This document shows positions 28,808 through 37,591 of a stretch of 64,000 bases of DNA, in pieces (positions within the stretch are counted from its first letter, which is position 1; each line of letters opens with the position of its first letter). The stretch spans positions 16,759-80,758 of the forward strand of contig CAYTUK010000011.1 in the NCBI GenBank assembly GCA_964441285.1, in the 5' to 3' direction. The notes beneath the pieces are model-generated. The model was given only the letters and a program-made list of their open reading frames with translations. It made no database searches and had not been told where the DNA came from. Source of the stretch: S010-25 sp964441285. Its GTDB lineage: Bacteria; Pseudomonadota; Gammaproteobacteria; SZUA-229. The translations under genes and the position numbers were made by a program.

Positions 28808-30202
28808 ATGCTGAAAATCTATAATAGCCTGACCCGGCAGAAAGAAATATTTACTCCCATCGAATCCGGCAGGGTAAAAATGTATGTTTGCGGTATGACG
28901 GTCTATGATCTTTGTCATTTAGGCCATGCGCGGGTGCTGGTGGTATTTGATACAGTGACCCGATATTTACGACACCGTGATTATAAGGTGACTTATATCC
29001 GTAATATTACTGACGTAGACGATAAAATCATCCAGCGGGCTAAGGAAAATCGGGAAGATATAACAACATTAACCGAGCGTTATATCCAGGCAATGCATGA
29101 AGATGCTGCTGCATTGGGCGTGTTGCCACCCGATGGTGAGCCATGCGCAACAGCTTCAATGGATACGATTGTAACCATGATACAAACCCTGATTGATAAG
29201 GGATATGCCTATCAGGCAAAAACTGAAAAGGGCAGAGGAGACGTCTATTACGATGTCAGTGCCTTTGCGCACTATGGCCAGCTATCGGGGAAAAAGCTCC
29301 GGGATCTACGTGCTGGCGAGCGTGTTGCCATTGATGAAAACAAGGATGACCCACTGGATTTTGTATTGTGGAAGACAGCCAAACCGAATGAGCCTTACTG
29401 GAATTCCCCCTGGGGCAGGGGTCGGCCTGGTTGGCATATTGAGTGTTCGGCAATGTCAACCTGTTGCCTGGGTAATCATTTTGATATTCATGGTGGTGGC
29501 CAGGACCTGCAATTTCCCCACCATGAAAATGAAATTGCCCAGTCAGAAGCAGCGACGGGTGAAAAATTTGTCAACCTGTGGATGCACAACGGTTTTGTCC
29601 GCATTGATGATGAAAAAATGTCCAAATCGCTGGGTAACTTCTTTACCGTACGCGAGGTGCTCAAAGTCTACAAAGGCGAGGAAATTCGTTATTTCGTACT
29701 GGCTAGCCATTACCGCAGCCCGCTGAATTATTCTGATCAATTGCTAAACAGTGCACGTAGCGCATTGACTCGATTATATAATAGCCTGCGTGGGTTAGTG
29801 ATTCCTCAGACTGTGGCGACTGATGATGCAGCAATTGCAAAGTTTGAACAGGTCATGGATGATGACTTTAATACACCTGAAGCGCTGGCGGTGTTGTTTA
29901 ATCTGGCTAATCAGGTGAATCGATTGCGTAAAACTGATTATCAGGCCGCCTTAAACCAAGCGGCGGTACTAAAAAAACTGGCAAATGTGTTGGGGTTGCT
30001 TGAAAGTGATCCTGAAGCTTATTTGCAAAGTGGGACTGAAGACGAAATGAGTAGCGATGAAATTGAATCGCTTATTCAAGCTAGATTACAGGCCAGGGCA
30101 GAGAAGAACTGGGCCGAGGCCGATAGAATTCGTGATGCGCTGAGTGATATGGGAATTAGCCTGGAAGACAGAGCAGTGACTACGCTCTGGCGGCGGGGCT
30201 AA
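28808..30202 (+). CDS. cysS: Cysteinyl-tRNA synthetase
   Basis: Class I aminoacyl-tRNA synthetase charging tRNA-Cys, 464 aa. Zinc ligand Cys28 is in KMYVCGMTVYD, the HIGH-type signature is HLGH (residues 37-40), the zinc-site segment is WHIECSAMS, and the KMSKS loop is EKMSKSLGNF near residues 266-270. A C-terminal DALR-type helical domain completes it. It stands alone, divergent from the tyrosine phosphatase. Length and motifs are standard. Confidence 0.97.
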   Translation: MLKIYNSLTRQKEIFTPIESGRVKMYVCGMTVYDLCHLGHARVLVVFDTVTRYLRHRDYKVTYIRNITDVDDKIIQRAKENREDITTLTERYIQAMHEDAAALGVLPPDGEPCATASMDTIVTMIQTLIDKGYAYQAKTEKGRGDVYYDVSAFAHYGQLSGKKLRDLRAGERVAIDENKDDPLDFVLWKTAKPNEPYWNSPWGRGRPGWHIECSAMSTCCLGNHFDIHGGGQDLQFPHHENEIAQSEAATGEKFVNLWMHNGFVRIDDEKMSKSLGNFFTVREVLKVYKGEEIRYFVLASHYRSPLNYSDQLLNSARSALTRLYNSLRGLVIPQTVATDDAAIAKFEQVMDDDFNTPEALAVLFNLANQVNRLRKTDYQAALNQAAVLKKLANVLGLLESDPEAYLQSGTEDEMSSDEIESLIQARLQARAEKNWAEADRIRDALSDMGISLEDRAVTTLWRRG

Positions 30203-30250
30203 AATCAGCAATTTTTCTGCATCTGCGGTTAATCTACAGCGCACTTACTG

Positions 30251-30278
30251 TTGTCATTGTCTATTATTCATGTATAAT
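30251..30278 (+). promoter_or_regulatory. Sigma-70 promoter of the rpsF operon
   Basis: TTGTCA at 30251-30256 and a perfect TATAAT at 30273-30278 are separated by 16 bases, about 100 bp upstream of the rpsF ATG. The intervening leader contains CACCACACCGATTTAGCC and a G-run (GATGGGGGGC), which might pair. Some rpsF leaders bind S6:S18 for feedback, but I could not match the known motif with confidence. Confidence 0.6.
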
Positions 30279-30382
30279 TTGCGCTCTACAATTTGATTAT
30301 CCCTTGCTCCACCACACCGATTTAGCCTAATGGTTTGATTCGTTCTGTTAAATGATGGGGGGCTATAACCGAGAGGAATGTT

Positions 30383-30859
30383 ATGCGTCACTACGAAATC
30401 GTATTTCTGGTGCACCCAGACCAGGGTGAACAAGTCCCCGCAATGATCGACCGCTATAAAGCAATGGTGGAAAATAATGGCGGAAAAGTTCATCGTCTTG
30501 AAGACTGGGGTCGCCGCCAACTGGCTTATTCCATTAATAAAATTCATAAAGCACATTATGTTCTGATGAACATTGAATGCAATGAAAGTGTCCGCGCAGA
30601 AATTGAAACTGCCTTCCGTTTTAATGATGCAGTTATTCGTAACCTGATTATGAAACGTGATGATGCGATTACAGATCCATCTCTACTGGTAAGAACTAGA
30701 GAAGAAGCTGAGCCTAGTCCGGCACCCGCATCCGCACCGGCAAAAACCAGTAATACTGATACTGTAACTGATACTGTCACAGCTGATACTGTAAAAACTG
30801 ATACTGTAAAAGCAGATGCTAAAGTAGATGTTGCTGAAGCAACTACGACAAATAAATAG
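30383..30859 (+). CDS. rpsF: 30S ribosomal protein S6
   Basis: Ribosomal protein of the platform that pairs with S18. The conserved S6 fold covers residues 1 to about 105 (MRHYEIVFLVHPDQGEQVP, GRRQLAYSINKIHKAHYVLMN, FNDAVIRNLIMKRDDA). The remaining ~50 residues are an Ala/Pro/Thr/Lys/Asp tail with a repeated DTVT/DTVK pattern, longer than the acidic tail of E. coli S6 (131 aa), giving 158 aa here. A good Shine-Dalgarno (GAGAGGAATG) precedes the ATG. It is the first gene of the rpsF-rpsR-DUF2232-rplI block. Confidence 0.97.
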   Translation: MRHYEIVFLVHPDQGEQVPAMIDRYKAMVENNGGKVHRLEDWGRRQLAYSINKIHKAHYVLMNIECNESVRAEIETAFRFNDAVIRNLIMKRDDAITDPSLLVRTREEAEPSPAPASAPAKTSNTDTVTDTVTADTVKTDTVKADAKVDVAEATTTNK

Positions 30860-30868
30860 GAGAATCTA

Positions 30869-31099
30869 ATGGCTGCATATTTTAGACGTAAACGTTACTG
30901 TCGTTTTACTGCTGAAGGCATCAAAGATGTCGATTACAAAGATATTGAGTTGTTAAAAGCCTTTGTTTCAGAGAGTGGCAAAATTGTACCTGCTCGTATT
31001 ACTGGTACAAAAGCAAGATACCAGCGTAAATTAACCCGTGCGATTAAAGTATCTCGTTACCTTGCCTTAATGCCATACACAGATAGCCATAAATCATAA
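30869..31099 (+). CDS. rpsR: 30S ribosomal protein S18
   Basis: Small-subunit protein of 76 aa, binding S6 and 16S rRNA. It is recognised by RRKRYCRFTAEG near the N-terminus and the basic helix GTKARYQRKLTRAIKVSRYLA, with the usual single-domain length. It starts 9 bases after rpsF with an AGGAG ribosome site and is co-transcribed with it. Confidence 0.97.
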   Translation: MAAYFRRKRYCRFTAEGIKDVDYKDIELLKAFVSESGKIVPARITGTKARYQRKLTRAIKVSRYLALMPYTDSHKS

Positions 31100-31186
31100 T
31101 GGCTAACAAGTAAGTCTTGCTCATTTGAGGGCTGTTTGTTTTGAGTAATACCCGAAAATGACAATGGTTATCTCAGGTTTGGTACG

Positions 31187-32122
31187 ATGATTTTGTTAGC
31201 AGGCTTTATATTAAAAGGGCCATTTCAGGCTGCGCTAGTGGCTGCTGCAATGGCCATTTTGGGGATGTTGTTCCCGCCAGTAACCTGGATAAGTGCGGCA
31301 GCCATTGTATTGGTTACGCTGGTAAACGGTTACAAACAGGGATTGGTAACCACGGCCATTGCATATCTGGGTGCCGCAGTTTTTGCCTATATTATCCTGC
31401 TTAAGATGGCAACTGGTTCCGCTTTGTCTCCTCTGGTGGCACTGGAGATGGTGCTTTATTTTGCACTGTTGGTCTGGTTGCCCGCGTGGATGGTATCAGC
31501 AACATTAAAACTAACCATATCATTGGCTTATAGCTTGCAGTTTCTGGCAATTGTTAGTTTGATTGCTATTGCAGTATTTTATACCCTATACCCGAATTTC
31601 GGTGAGCTTTGGCGACAATATTTTGATCAGCTGTTTGGCCAGCTAGCGGCTCAGTCTGATAAGGTCTCATTAGCGACCTTAAAAAATATGGAAAATGGCT
31701 TGATTCATTTTTTACCTGGGCTATTTGTTAGCAGCTTGATGTTTGGTACTATGCTTAGTCTGTTCCTGGGACGATGGTGGCAGGCCATTTATTTTAACCC
31801 AGGCGGTTTTGCAAAAGAGTTTCAAGCGTTGTCACTGGGGAAAGCGACAACGCTTGTGGGTCTCACTATAATCGTCTTATCCCTGCTACTAAAGACATAT
31901 GTTATGTATGCATTTATGGCGATAGTGATGATGCTGTATCTTGTTCAGGGCGTGGCAATTTTGCATGCGGTGTTTAAAATCAAGCAACTGCATTTAATCT
32001 GGTTAATACTCACGTATGCTTTAATGATGTTTGTACCGCAGATCATGTTATTGCTGATATTTGTCGGACTGGTCGATAGCTGGGCAGATATTCGCCAGCG
32101 GTTTGTTTTAAAACAGCAATAA
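31187..32122 (+). CDS. DUF2232 (YybS-like) polytopic membrane protein
   Basis: Inner-membrane protein of 311 aa with about eight hydrophobic segments (for example residues 14-45, 56-72, 85-110 and 115-140, plus several after 175), and no signal peptide. Its place between rpsR and rplI is the conserved location of the DUF2232 family in many gammaproteobacteria and, as YybS, in firmicutes near rplI. No enzymatic motif is visible and the biochemical role of the family is not established. The start ATG at 31187 has no strong Shine-Dalgarno. Confidence 0.8.
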   Translation: MILLAGFILKGPFQAALVAAAMAILGMLFPPVTWISAAAIVLVTLVNGYKQGLVTTAIAYLGAAVFAYIILLKMATGSALSPLVALEMVLYFALLVWLPAWMVSATLKLTISLAYSLQFLAIVSLIAIAVFYTLYPNFGELWRQYFDQLFGQLAAQSDKVSLATLKNMENGLIHFLPGLFVSSLMFGTMLSLFLGRWWQAIYFNPGGFAKEFQALSLGKATTLVGLTIIVLSLLLKTYVMYAFMAIVMMLYLVQGVAILHAVFKIKQLHLIWLILTYALMMFVPQIMLLLIFVGLVDSWADIRQRFVLKQQ

Positions 32123-32250
32123 ATAGTCGGCACATTATTGTAGTATATTGTTGGGATATGGATTCAGGTTTAATCAATTGAAAGATCGAAGATGGTGTTC
32201 GTGATAAATTATTTTTGCTAAATAAAAGCTTATTAATAGAGGTTAGAAAG

Positions 32251-32706
32251 ATGGAAGTCATCTTATTTGAAAAAATCGATCGCTTGGGTAACATTGGCGA
32301 TTTGGTTAATGTTAAAGCGGGTTTTGCGCGCAATTGTTTATTGCCTCAGGGCAAGGCAAAAGTTGCTTCTGAAGCAAATAAAGCTGAAATAGAACAGCAT
32401 CGGGTCGAACTTGAAGCAACGGCGAAAGGTGCTATCGCTGCCGCCGAAGCACGGCGTGATAAAATTGCTGAATTATCGATTAGCATTACAGCAAAATCAG
32501 GGGCAGAAGGTAAATTATTTGGCTCGATTGGTAATGCCGATATTGCAACAGCGATAACTGAAGCGGGTGTTGATATAGAAAAGCGTGAAGTACGTTTGCC
32601 TGAAGGTCCGATTCGTCAGGCGGGTGAGTATGAAATTACGCTGCATTTACATACTGATATAAATGCGGTTACTAACATTATTGTTATTGGTGATGAAAAT
32701 ACTTGA
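32251..32706 (+). CDS. rplI: 50S ribosomal protein L9
   Basis: Two-domain L9 protein at the base of the L1 stalk. I place the start at the ATG at 32251 (MEVILFEKIDRLGNIGDLV), because this gives the canonical N-terminus and 151 aa (E. coli 149) and is preceded by AGAGGTTAGAAAG; an in-frame start 36 bases upstream adds 12 unconserved residues. The N-terminal domain has KAGFARNCLLPQGKA, followed by the long connecting helix rich in Ala/Glu and the C-terminal rRNA-binding domain (GKLFGSIGNADIATAI). It is followed by a strong intrinsic terminator. Confidence 0.97.
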   Translation: MEVILFEKIDRLGNIGDLVNVKAGFARNCLLPQGKAKVASEANKAEIEQHRVELEATAKGAIAAAEARRDKIAELSISITAKSGAEGKLFGSIGNADIATAITEAGVDIEKREVRLPEGPIRQAGEYEITLHLHTDINAVTNIIVIGDENT

Positions 32707-32730
32707 TACCGATTGATGGTGTCTGGAATT

Positions 32731-32761
32731 AAAAACCTGCATTTGTGCAGGTTTTTTTTTG
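32731..32761 (+). terminator. Intrinsic terminator after rplI
   Basis: AAAAACCTGCA and TGCAGGTTTTT form an 11-bp stem around TTTG, ending in a run of about ten T residues, 25 bases after the rplI stop. It closes the ribosomal protein operon. Confidence 0.9.
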
Positions 32762-32848
32762 GAATAAGGGGATTTCATTTCTTCCATGCAGACTTTCACC
32801 CAGTGACAATTCACTTTATAATCCAGACTATATTTTTCAGGTTTACTT

Positions 32849-34243
32849 ATGTCAGAAATAGCAGCTTTTTCAACCTCCGATAATCAGACCAGTAACTTGC
32901 GTGTCCCCCCGCATTCAGTGGAAGCAGAACAGGCGGTGATTGGTGGTTTGTTACTGGATAATCGTGCCTGGGAGCAGATTGCTGATAAGCTGATGGAGAC
33001 GGATTTTTATCGTAATGACCACCGTTTGTTATTTTCTGCCATCCGGGCACTGGAAGCCCAAAATAAGCCCTTTGATGCGGTGACACTTTCTGAATATCTA
33101 AAAGAAAACAATCAGTTAGATCAATCTGGAGGGGTAATCTATTTGGCTCGCCTTGCCAAAGATACTCCCAGTGCGTCAAATATTGCAGCCTACGCTGAAA
33201 TTGTGCGCGAAAAATCGGTGTTACGCCAGTTGATTTCTGTGGGTACAGATATAAGCAATAGCGGTTATCAACCTCAGGGTCGTGATAGCAAGGAGCTGCT
33301 GGACAATGCAGAGAAAAATGTTTTTCGGATAGCAGAGCAGGGTGCCCGTGGTGCTGGTGGCTTCCAGGATATAAAAGCTTTACTGTCAAAAACAGTGGAC
33401 AAGATTGATCACCTGTTTAACAGTAATGGGGCAATAACCGGCGTTTCAACGGGTTTTGATAAATTTGATGAGATGACTACTGGTTTGCAGGCGGCGGATC
33501 TGGTAATTATAGCCGGTCGCCCTTCAATGGGAAAAACGACTTTTGCGATGAATATTGCAGAAAATGCGGCACTTGGTGACAAGTTGCCGGTCGCTGTTTT
33601 CAGCATGGAAATGCCGGGAGACGCGCTGGCGATGCGGATGATTTCTTCTCTTGGGCGGGTTGATCAGCACCATATTCGCACGGGTAATTTAACCGATGAA
33701 GACTGGGCGAGAATTACCTCAGCCATCACCATTTTATCGGATGCGAACATCTTTATTGATGACACGCCCGCCATGTCACCCAGTGAAATACGCGCCAGGG
33801 CTCGACGCCTGAAACGGCAACATGGCCTGGGTTTAATTATTATTGATTATCTGCAACTCATGCAGGTACATGGTGGTAGCGAAAATCGGGCAACAGAAAT
33901 TTCAGAAATTTCACGCAGTCTAAAAGCAATGGCGAAAGAATTAAGTGTGCCAGTTATTGCACTTTCACAGTTAAATCGCAGTCTTGAACAGCGTCCTGAT
34001 AAACGCCCAGTGATGTCTGACTTGCGGGAATCGGGGGCAATTGAGCAAGATGCTGATCTCATCGTATTTATTTATCGCGATGAAGTCTATAACGAAGACA
34101 GTCCGCAAAAAGGGATGGCAGAAATTATTATTGCTAAACAGCGTAACGGCCCCATTGGGAAATCCGTGTTGACCTTTCTGGGTAAATATACCAAGTTCGA
34201 GAATTATATTCCTGAGATGTATAACAACGACGGTTTTGAGTGA
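32849..34243 (+). CDS. dnaB: Replicative DNA helicase DnaB
   Basis: Hexameric fork helicase of 464 aa. The N-terminal DnaG/DnaC-interacting domain (PPHSVEAEQAVIGGLLLDN) and linker are followed by the RecA-like ATPase. Walker A is GRPSMGKT (residues 223-230), Walker B is LIIIDYLQLM, and the DnaB motifs SQLNRSLEQRPDKRP and DLRESGAIEQDAD are present. No intein interrupts the Walker motif. Its stop overlaps the GTG start of alr by four bases, so the two are coupled, a common gammaproteobacterial arrangement. Confidence 0.97.
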   Translation: MSEIAAFSTSDNQTSNLRVPPHSVEAEQAVIGGLLLDNRAWEQIADKLMETDFYRNDHRLLFSAIRALEAQNKPFDAVTLSEYLKENNQLDQSGGVIYLARLAKDTPSASNIAAYAEIVREKSVLRQLISVGTDISNSGYQPQGRDSKELLDNAEKNVFRIAEQGARGAGGFQDIKALLSKTVDKIDHLFNSNGAITGVSTGFDKFDEMTTGLQAADLVIIAGRPSMGKTTFAMNIAENAALGDKLPVAVFSMEMPGDALAMRMISSLGRVDQHHIRTGNLTDEDWARITSAITILSDANIFIDDTPAMSPSEIRARARRLKRQHGLGLIIIDYLQLMQVHGGSENRATEISEISRSLKAMAKELSVPVIALSQLNRSLEQRPDKRPVMSDLRESGAIEQDADLIVFIYRDEVYNEDSPQKGMAEIIIAKQRNGPIGKSVLTFLGKYTKFENYIPEMYNNDGFE

Positions 34244-35325
34244 ACGCGGTCGTGTCGCAGTCTGCGCTACGCCGAGTGCGTATACGTATTGACGCGCAGG
34301 CACTGCAGCATAATCTTTCACGAGTAAAGCATTATGCGCCTCACAGCCATCGAATGGCCGTTATTAAGGCAAATGGTTATGGTCACGGCCTGTTACGGAT
34401 TGCGAAAATTTTACATGAAGCCGAACTGCTTGCTGTTGCTACCGCTGCAGAAGCACTTGAGCTGCGTAAACAGAGTATTTCTCAGCCCCTGGTCGTTTTG
34501 CATGGTTTTTGCGATGCAACTGAGCTTGATGCGTTAGCCTCCCTGCAGGTTCAACCTGTGGTACATCAGTTTTGGCAACTGGATTTACTGGAAAGTTTTA
34601 CCGGGAAGCGTGTTGATGTCTGGTTGAAAATTGATACAGGTATGCATCGGCTGGGTTTTTCTGAATACGATGTTGCCGCTGCCATTACGCGTTTACTGCA
34701 TTGCAAGAGAGTTAGGAATATAACGCTAATCTCCCATTTTTCTAATGCAGATGAGGTTAATAATAATATTAATAATAAGCAGTTGGAGTTATTTAATAAA
34801 GTAATTTCTGGTATGGGTTTTAGTGTAAGCATGGCAAATTCAGCGGCCATAATCAGTCTGCCTGATAGTCATTTTGATATTGTGCGTCCTGGTATCATGT
34901 TATATGGCAGCTCACCCTTTGCGAGTCAATCTGCACAGCAATTAGGGCTACAGGCAGTAATGAATTTTGAGTCGGAACTCATTGCCATCCAGCGACTAAA
35001 GCAAGGCGATGCAATCGGTTACGGTGGTGATTGGGTCTGCCCAGAGGACATGCCAGTCGGTATCGTTGCTGCCGGTTATGGAGATGGTTATCCACGTCAC
35101 GCTAAATCGGCAACGCCAGTCTGGTTAAATGGCCAGCGCTGTAATTTATTAGGCCGGGTTTCAATGGATAGCCTGTGCATTGATTTGCGACAGGTTAAAG
35201 CAACGCCGGGTGATCGCGTTGTCTTGTGGGGCAAGGAACTATCGGTTGATGAAGTGGCACGCTACGCCGATACGATTGCCTATGAGCTATTATGCACTGC
35301 TGGCAGTATGGCGAGTTCTTCATAG
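34240..35325 (+). CDS. alr: Alanine racemase
   Basis: PLP enzyme producing D-alanine for peptidoglycan, 361 aa. The PLP lysine is Lys43 in AVIKANGYGHG. Other family segments are WLKIDTGMHRLGF, SHFSNADE, RPGIMLYGSSPF, IGYGGDW (with the catalytic tyrosine) and GRVSMDSLCIDL. The GTG start overlaps the dnaB stop (GTGA); a second GTG some 30 bases downstream (before RIRIDAQALQHN) is possible and would remove only non-conserved residues. Confidence 0.95.
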   Translation: MNAVVSQSALRRVRIRIDAQALQHNLSRVKHYAPHSHRMAVIKANGYGHGLLRIAKILHEAELLAVATAAEALELRKQSISQPLVVLHGFCDATELDALASLQVQPVVHQFWQLDLLESFTGKRVDVWLKIDTGMHRLGFSEYDVAAAITRLLHCKRVRNITLISHFSNADEVNNNINNKQLELFNKVISGMGFSVSMANSAAIISLPDSHFDIVRPGIMLYGSSPFASQSAQQLGLQAVMNFESELIAIQRLKQGDAIGYGGDWVCPEDMPVGIVAAGYGDGYPRHAKSATPVWLNGQRCNLLGRVSMDSLCIDLRQVKATPGDRVVLWGKELSVDEVARYADTIAYELLCTAGSMASSS

Positions 35326-35366
35326 GTAGAGACCCGGTGGTAAGTTTAAAAATAAGAATAAATTGC

Positions 35367-35494
35367 TAACAGTACAGATGAAAAGGTTCCCATTGTTCAA
35401 GACTGTTAGCCGCAGAGATGCGGGTGTCGAGTCGACAGGGATGTATTCACCGCGTGTCTTTAACCATGGGTATCCTTTGCATTCGTTTCAGTAA
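35367..35494 (+). repeat. Dispersed palindromic element, copy C
   Basis: Same orientation as copy A (TAACAGTACAGATGAAAAGG to TTCGTTTCAGTAA). The core TTAGCCGCAGAGATGCGGG..GTCGAG and CACCGCGTGTCTT are shared with A and B. The outer arms differ from A but in a matched way: CCCATTGTTCAAGAC at the left and the complement of CCCATGGTTAAAGAC at the right, against CTGGTGTTCAAGAC in both arms of A. It sits between alr and the PQQ-propeller lipoprotein gene. Confidence 0.7.
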
Positions 35495-35541
35495 TAAATG
35501 CAGATAAGATAATACAGATAAGATTTTATTGGAGTATAACG

Positions 35542-36630
35542 ATGTTCTACAAACAACTAATTATTGTATCACTCGCTAGCCTGGTTCTTGGTCTGACAGG
35601 CTGTAGTGAAGGTGTGATGTTTCGAGATAATGCCAGCCATATGGGAGTGTATAGTGGCTCTGGACCAATGACACTGGATAAACTTGTCTGGAAGTTCTCT
35701 GTAGGCAAGAAATGTTACTCCTCTCCGGTGGTTGCGAATGGAACCATTTATCTAGGTTGTAACGACGATAATCTGTATGCCATTAGCCAGAAAACTGGGC
35801 AGTTAAAATGGAAATATAAAACGGCTGGTAATGTCGAAGCCACCCCTGCCATTGATGATGGTATGATTTATATTGGTAGTTGGGATAAATACCTGTATGC
35901 GATTGATGAAAAAACGCAGGCGCTACGCTGGAAATTAAAAACAGGTGGCCCTATATCCTCTTCACCGGTCATCGTTAACGGTATTATTTATTTTGCCAGT
36001 GAAGATGGCAAACTCTATGCAGCGAATGCAAAGACTGGTTTTAGAAAGTGGAGCTTTAATGCAAAAGCAACTATTTATAGTTCGCCTGCGGTCAGTAAAA
36101 ATCTTATTTTCTTTGGCACCCTGAAAGGCTCGATGTATGCGGTGAATATTCATACTGGCCAGGAATTCTGGCGTTACCAGACAAACGGTAAAATTTATTC
36201 ATCGCCCGCGACTGATGGCGATAAAGTCTATTTCGGTAGTGATGACAAGCATGTTTATGCAATAAACATCATGACCGGGCAGCAGGTCTGGGTAAAGAAA
36301 ACCGCTGGCCAGGTGCTATCTTCTCCCGCATTGTATGATAACAAAGTGTTTGTCGGTAGCAAAGATGGTTATGTGTACGCCTATAATGCGGAAGATGGAG
36401 CTCGTGAATGGGAGTTCAGGACTGGTGCACCGGTGTATAGCCCTGTCAGCATTGCTTCAGGTGCAGTTTATGTTGGGAGCGTAAATAAGAATCTTTATGC
36501 CCTAAGCGCGTCACAGGGTAGCTTATTGTGGAAATATCATATTGACAATCCTATCTACTCTGCACCGGCAATTAGTGATGGTCAAGTCTATTTTAGTAGC
36601 GTGAATGGTTCGCTTTACGCGGTTAAGTAA
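35542..36630 (+). CDS. PQQ-repeat beta-propeller lipoprotein (BamB-like fold)
   Basis: Secreted lipoprotein of 362 aa. The signal peptide ends in the lipobox LGLTGC, giving a lipidated Cys at residue 21. The rest is a run of about eight PQQ-type blades, each with the pattern SSPVV.NG.IY.G..D..LYAI...TG...W. (for example SPAVSKNLIFFGTLKGSMYA and SSPATDGDKVYFGSDDKHVY). The fold is the same as BamB of the outer-membrane assembly machine, but the blades are unusually regular and the true bamB normally lies with hisS-der, so I do not assign that name. It may act as a scaffold or cofactor-binding propeller in the periplasm. It is preceded by element C and not in an operon. Confidence 0.85.
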   Translation: MFYKQLIIVSLASLVLGLTGCSEGVMFRDNASHMGVYSGSGPMTLDKLVWKFSVGKKCYSSPVVANGTIYLGCNDDNLYAISQKTGQLKWKYKTAGNVEATPAIDDGMIYIGSWDKYLYAIDEKTQALRWKLKTGGPISSSPVIVNGIIYFASEDGKLYAANAKTGFRKWSFNAKATIYSSPAVSKNLIFFGTLKGSMYAVNIHTGQEFWRYQTNGKIYSSPATDGDKVYFGSDDKHVYAINIMTGQQVWVKKTAGQVLSSPALYDNKVFVGSKDGYVYAYNAEDGAREWEFRTGAPVYSPVSIASGAVYVGSVNKNLYALSASQGSLLWKYHIDNPIYSAPAISDGQVYFSSVNGSLYAVK

Positions 36631-36680
36631 TCGCGTTATCATTTTTAACCGCATTGTTTTTCCGCCTGGCTCTAACTGGC

Positions 36681-37097
36681 TTATTTACGACTAATGTTGT
36701 CAATGATAGGGCAACCTCCCTTCGACCCCGTACAAAGATTGATTAACAGCGTCAGTTCTTTCTGCAGTGTGGTTAAGATCTTCAGATGCGCATCGACTTC
36801 ATTGAGTTTGTCCTGTGTTAGTTGCCGCACGCTCTTTTTTGCGCGCCCTGGGTTTTCACGCATCTGGAGTAACTTTGCTATTTCATCCAGTGAAAAATTC
36901 ATGGTTTTTGCGCGTTGTATAAAACGAAGACAGGATAAGTCCTGGTTGCTGTAATGGCGAACTCCTGACGGTGCTCGACTGACCGTTTTTAACAGGCCAA
37001 TTTTCTCGTAATACCGCAATGTGTCCGCGCTTAGATCCGTCATTTTTGAGATATCGCTGATTTTGTAAGTTAGCTTAGGATCTTTCTTAACGGGCAT
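36681..37097 (-). CDS. MerR-family regulator with C-terminal Cys pair
   Basis: Dimeric DNA-binding activator/repressor, 138 aa from the ATG at 37097, chosen because TAGGAG lies at the right distance upstream; a TTG 30 bases further up has no such site. The winged-helix domain is YKISDISKMTDLSADTLRYYEKIGLL, then the dimer helix, and a C-terminal metal-loop-like segment LCTGSKGGCPII with Cys122 and Cys129, as in ZntR/CueR-type sensors. The upstream cysteine of zinc sensors is not obvious, so the metal (or redox) specificity is open. It lies downstream of the thioredoxin-like gene on the same strand, behind a MerR-type promoter, so autoregulation of both genes is likely. Confidence 0.88.
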   Translation of the reverse strand: MPVKKDPKLTYKISDISKMTDLSADTLRYYEKIGLLKTVSRAPSGVRHYSNQDLSCLRFIQRAKTMNFSLDEIAKLLQMRENPGRAKKSVRQLTQDKLNEVDAHLKILTTLQKELTLLINLCTGSKGGCPIIDNISRK

Positions 37098-37205
37098 TGC
37101 TTTTACTCCTAAAAACGAGATTGACAATAAAGGTAACCCCCACTGAGCACAATATTCACCAGGCGGGTCGGCAAACTCTTTTGATGTTCACGCACAGTGA
37201 ATCCA

Positions 37206-37472
37206 TCAGCTTAGGCCGTCTATACTATTTTCTAAGGCTTGCAGTAACTGCTTAGCCGAAGGTAGAGCAGTAAAAATGAGTTCACCGTTGATAGCAATGG
37301 ACGGCGCTGATAACACACCTAACTCAATCGCATAATCCATCTCATGCAGGATATTAACTTCGCGCCATTCAAATTTTTCATTTCCTAACTGACTAACGAT
37401 GATTTCAAGCGCATCCTTTGCTTTGCCGCACTTACCACAGCCGGGTGCAGTAAAAACTTCTATCTTTGTCAT
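37206..37472 (-). CDS. Small thioredoxin/glutaredoxin-like protein (CGKC)
   Basis: Redox protein of 88 aa, starting at the ATG at 37472, which has GAGG seven bases upstream. The fold is minimal thioredoxin: beta strand, active site GCGKC with Cys12 and Cys15, alpha helix, then the cis-Pro region LSAPSIAINGELIF. It resembles the small redox-active disulfide proteins (thioredoxin_3-like) found with metal or arsenic resistance genes. With the MerR regulator directly downstream, it probably forms a two-gene stress operon. Cytoplasmic; no signal peptide. Confidence 0.85.
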   Translation of the reverse strand: MTKIEVFTAPGCGKCGKAKDALEIIVSQLGNEKFEWREVNILHEMDYAIELGVLSAPSIAINGELIFTALPSAKQLLQALENSIDGLS

Positions 37473-37591
37473 GAAATGCCTCACTAAACGTTTAAATCAA
37501 GAAGCTTACACCTGTCGATAACCTGGAGCTAACTCTAAGTTCAAGCATTGGCTACTTATTTAAGGGTACCCCGATTAATTTATCGGTGCTC

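Noticed and set aside
30279..30382. S6:S18-binding leader riboregulator before rpsF
   Set aside because: CACCGA and a G-run are present, but I could not fold them into the known motif by eye. Left as a note only.
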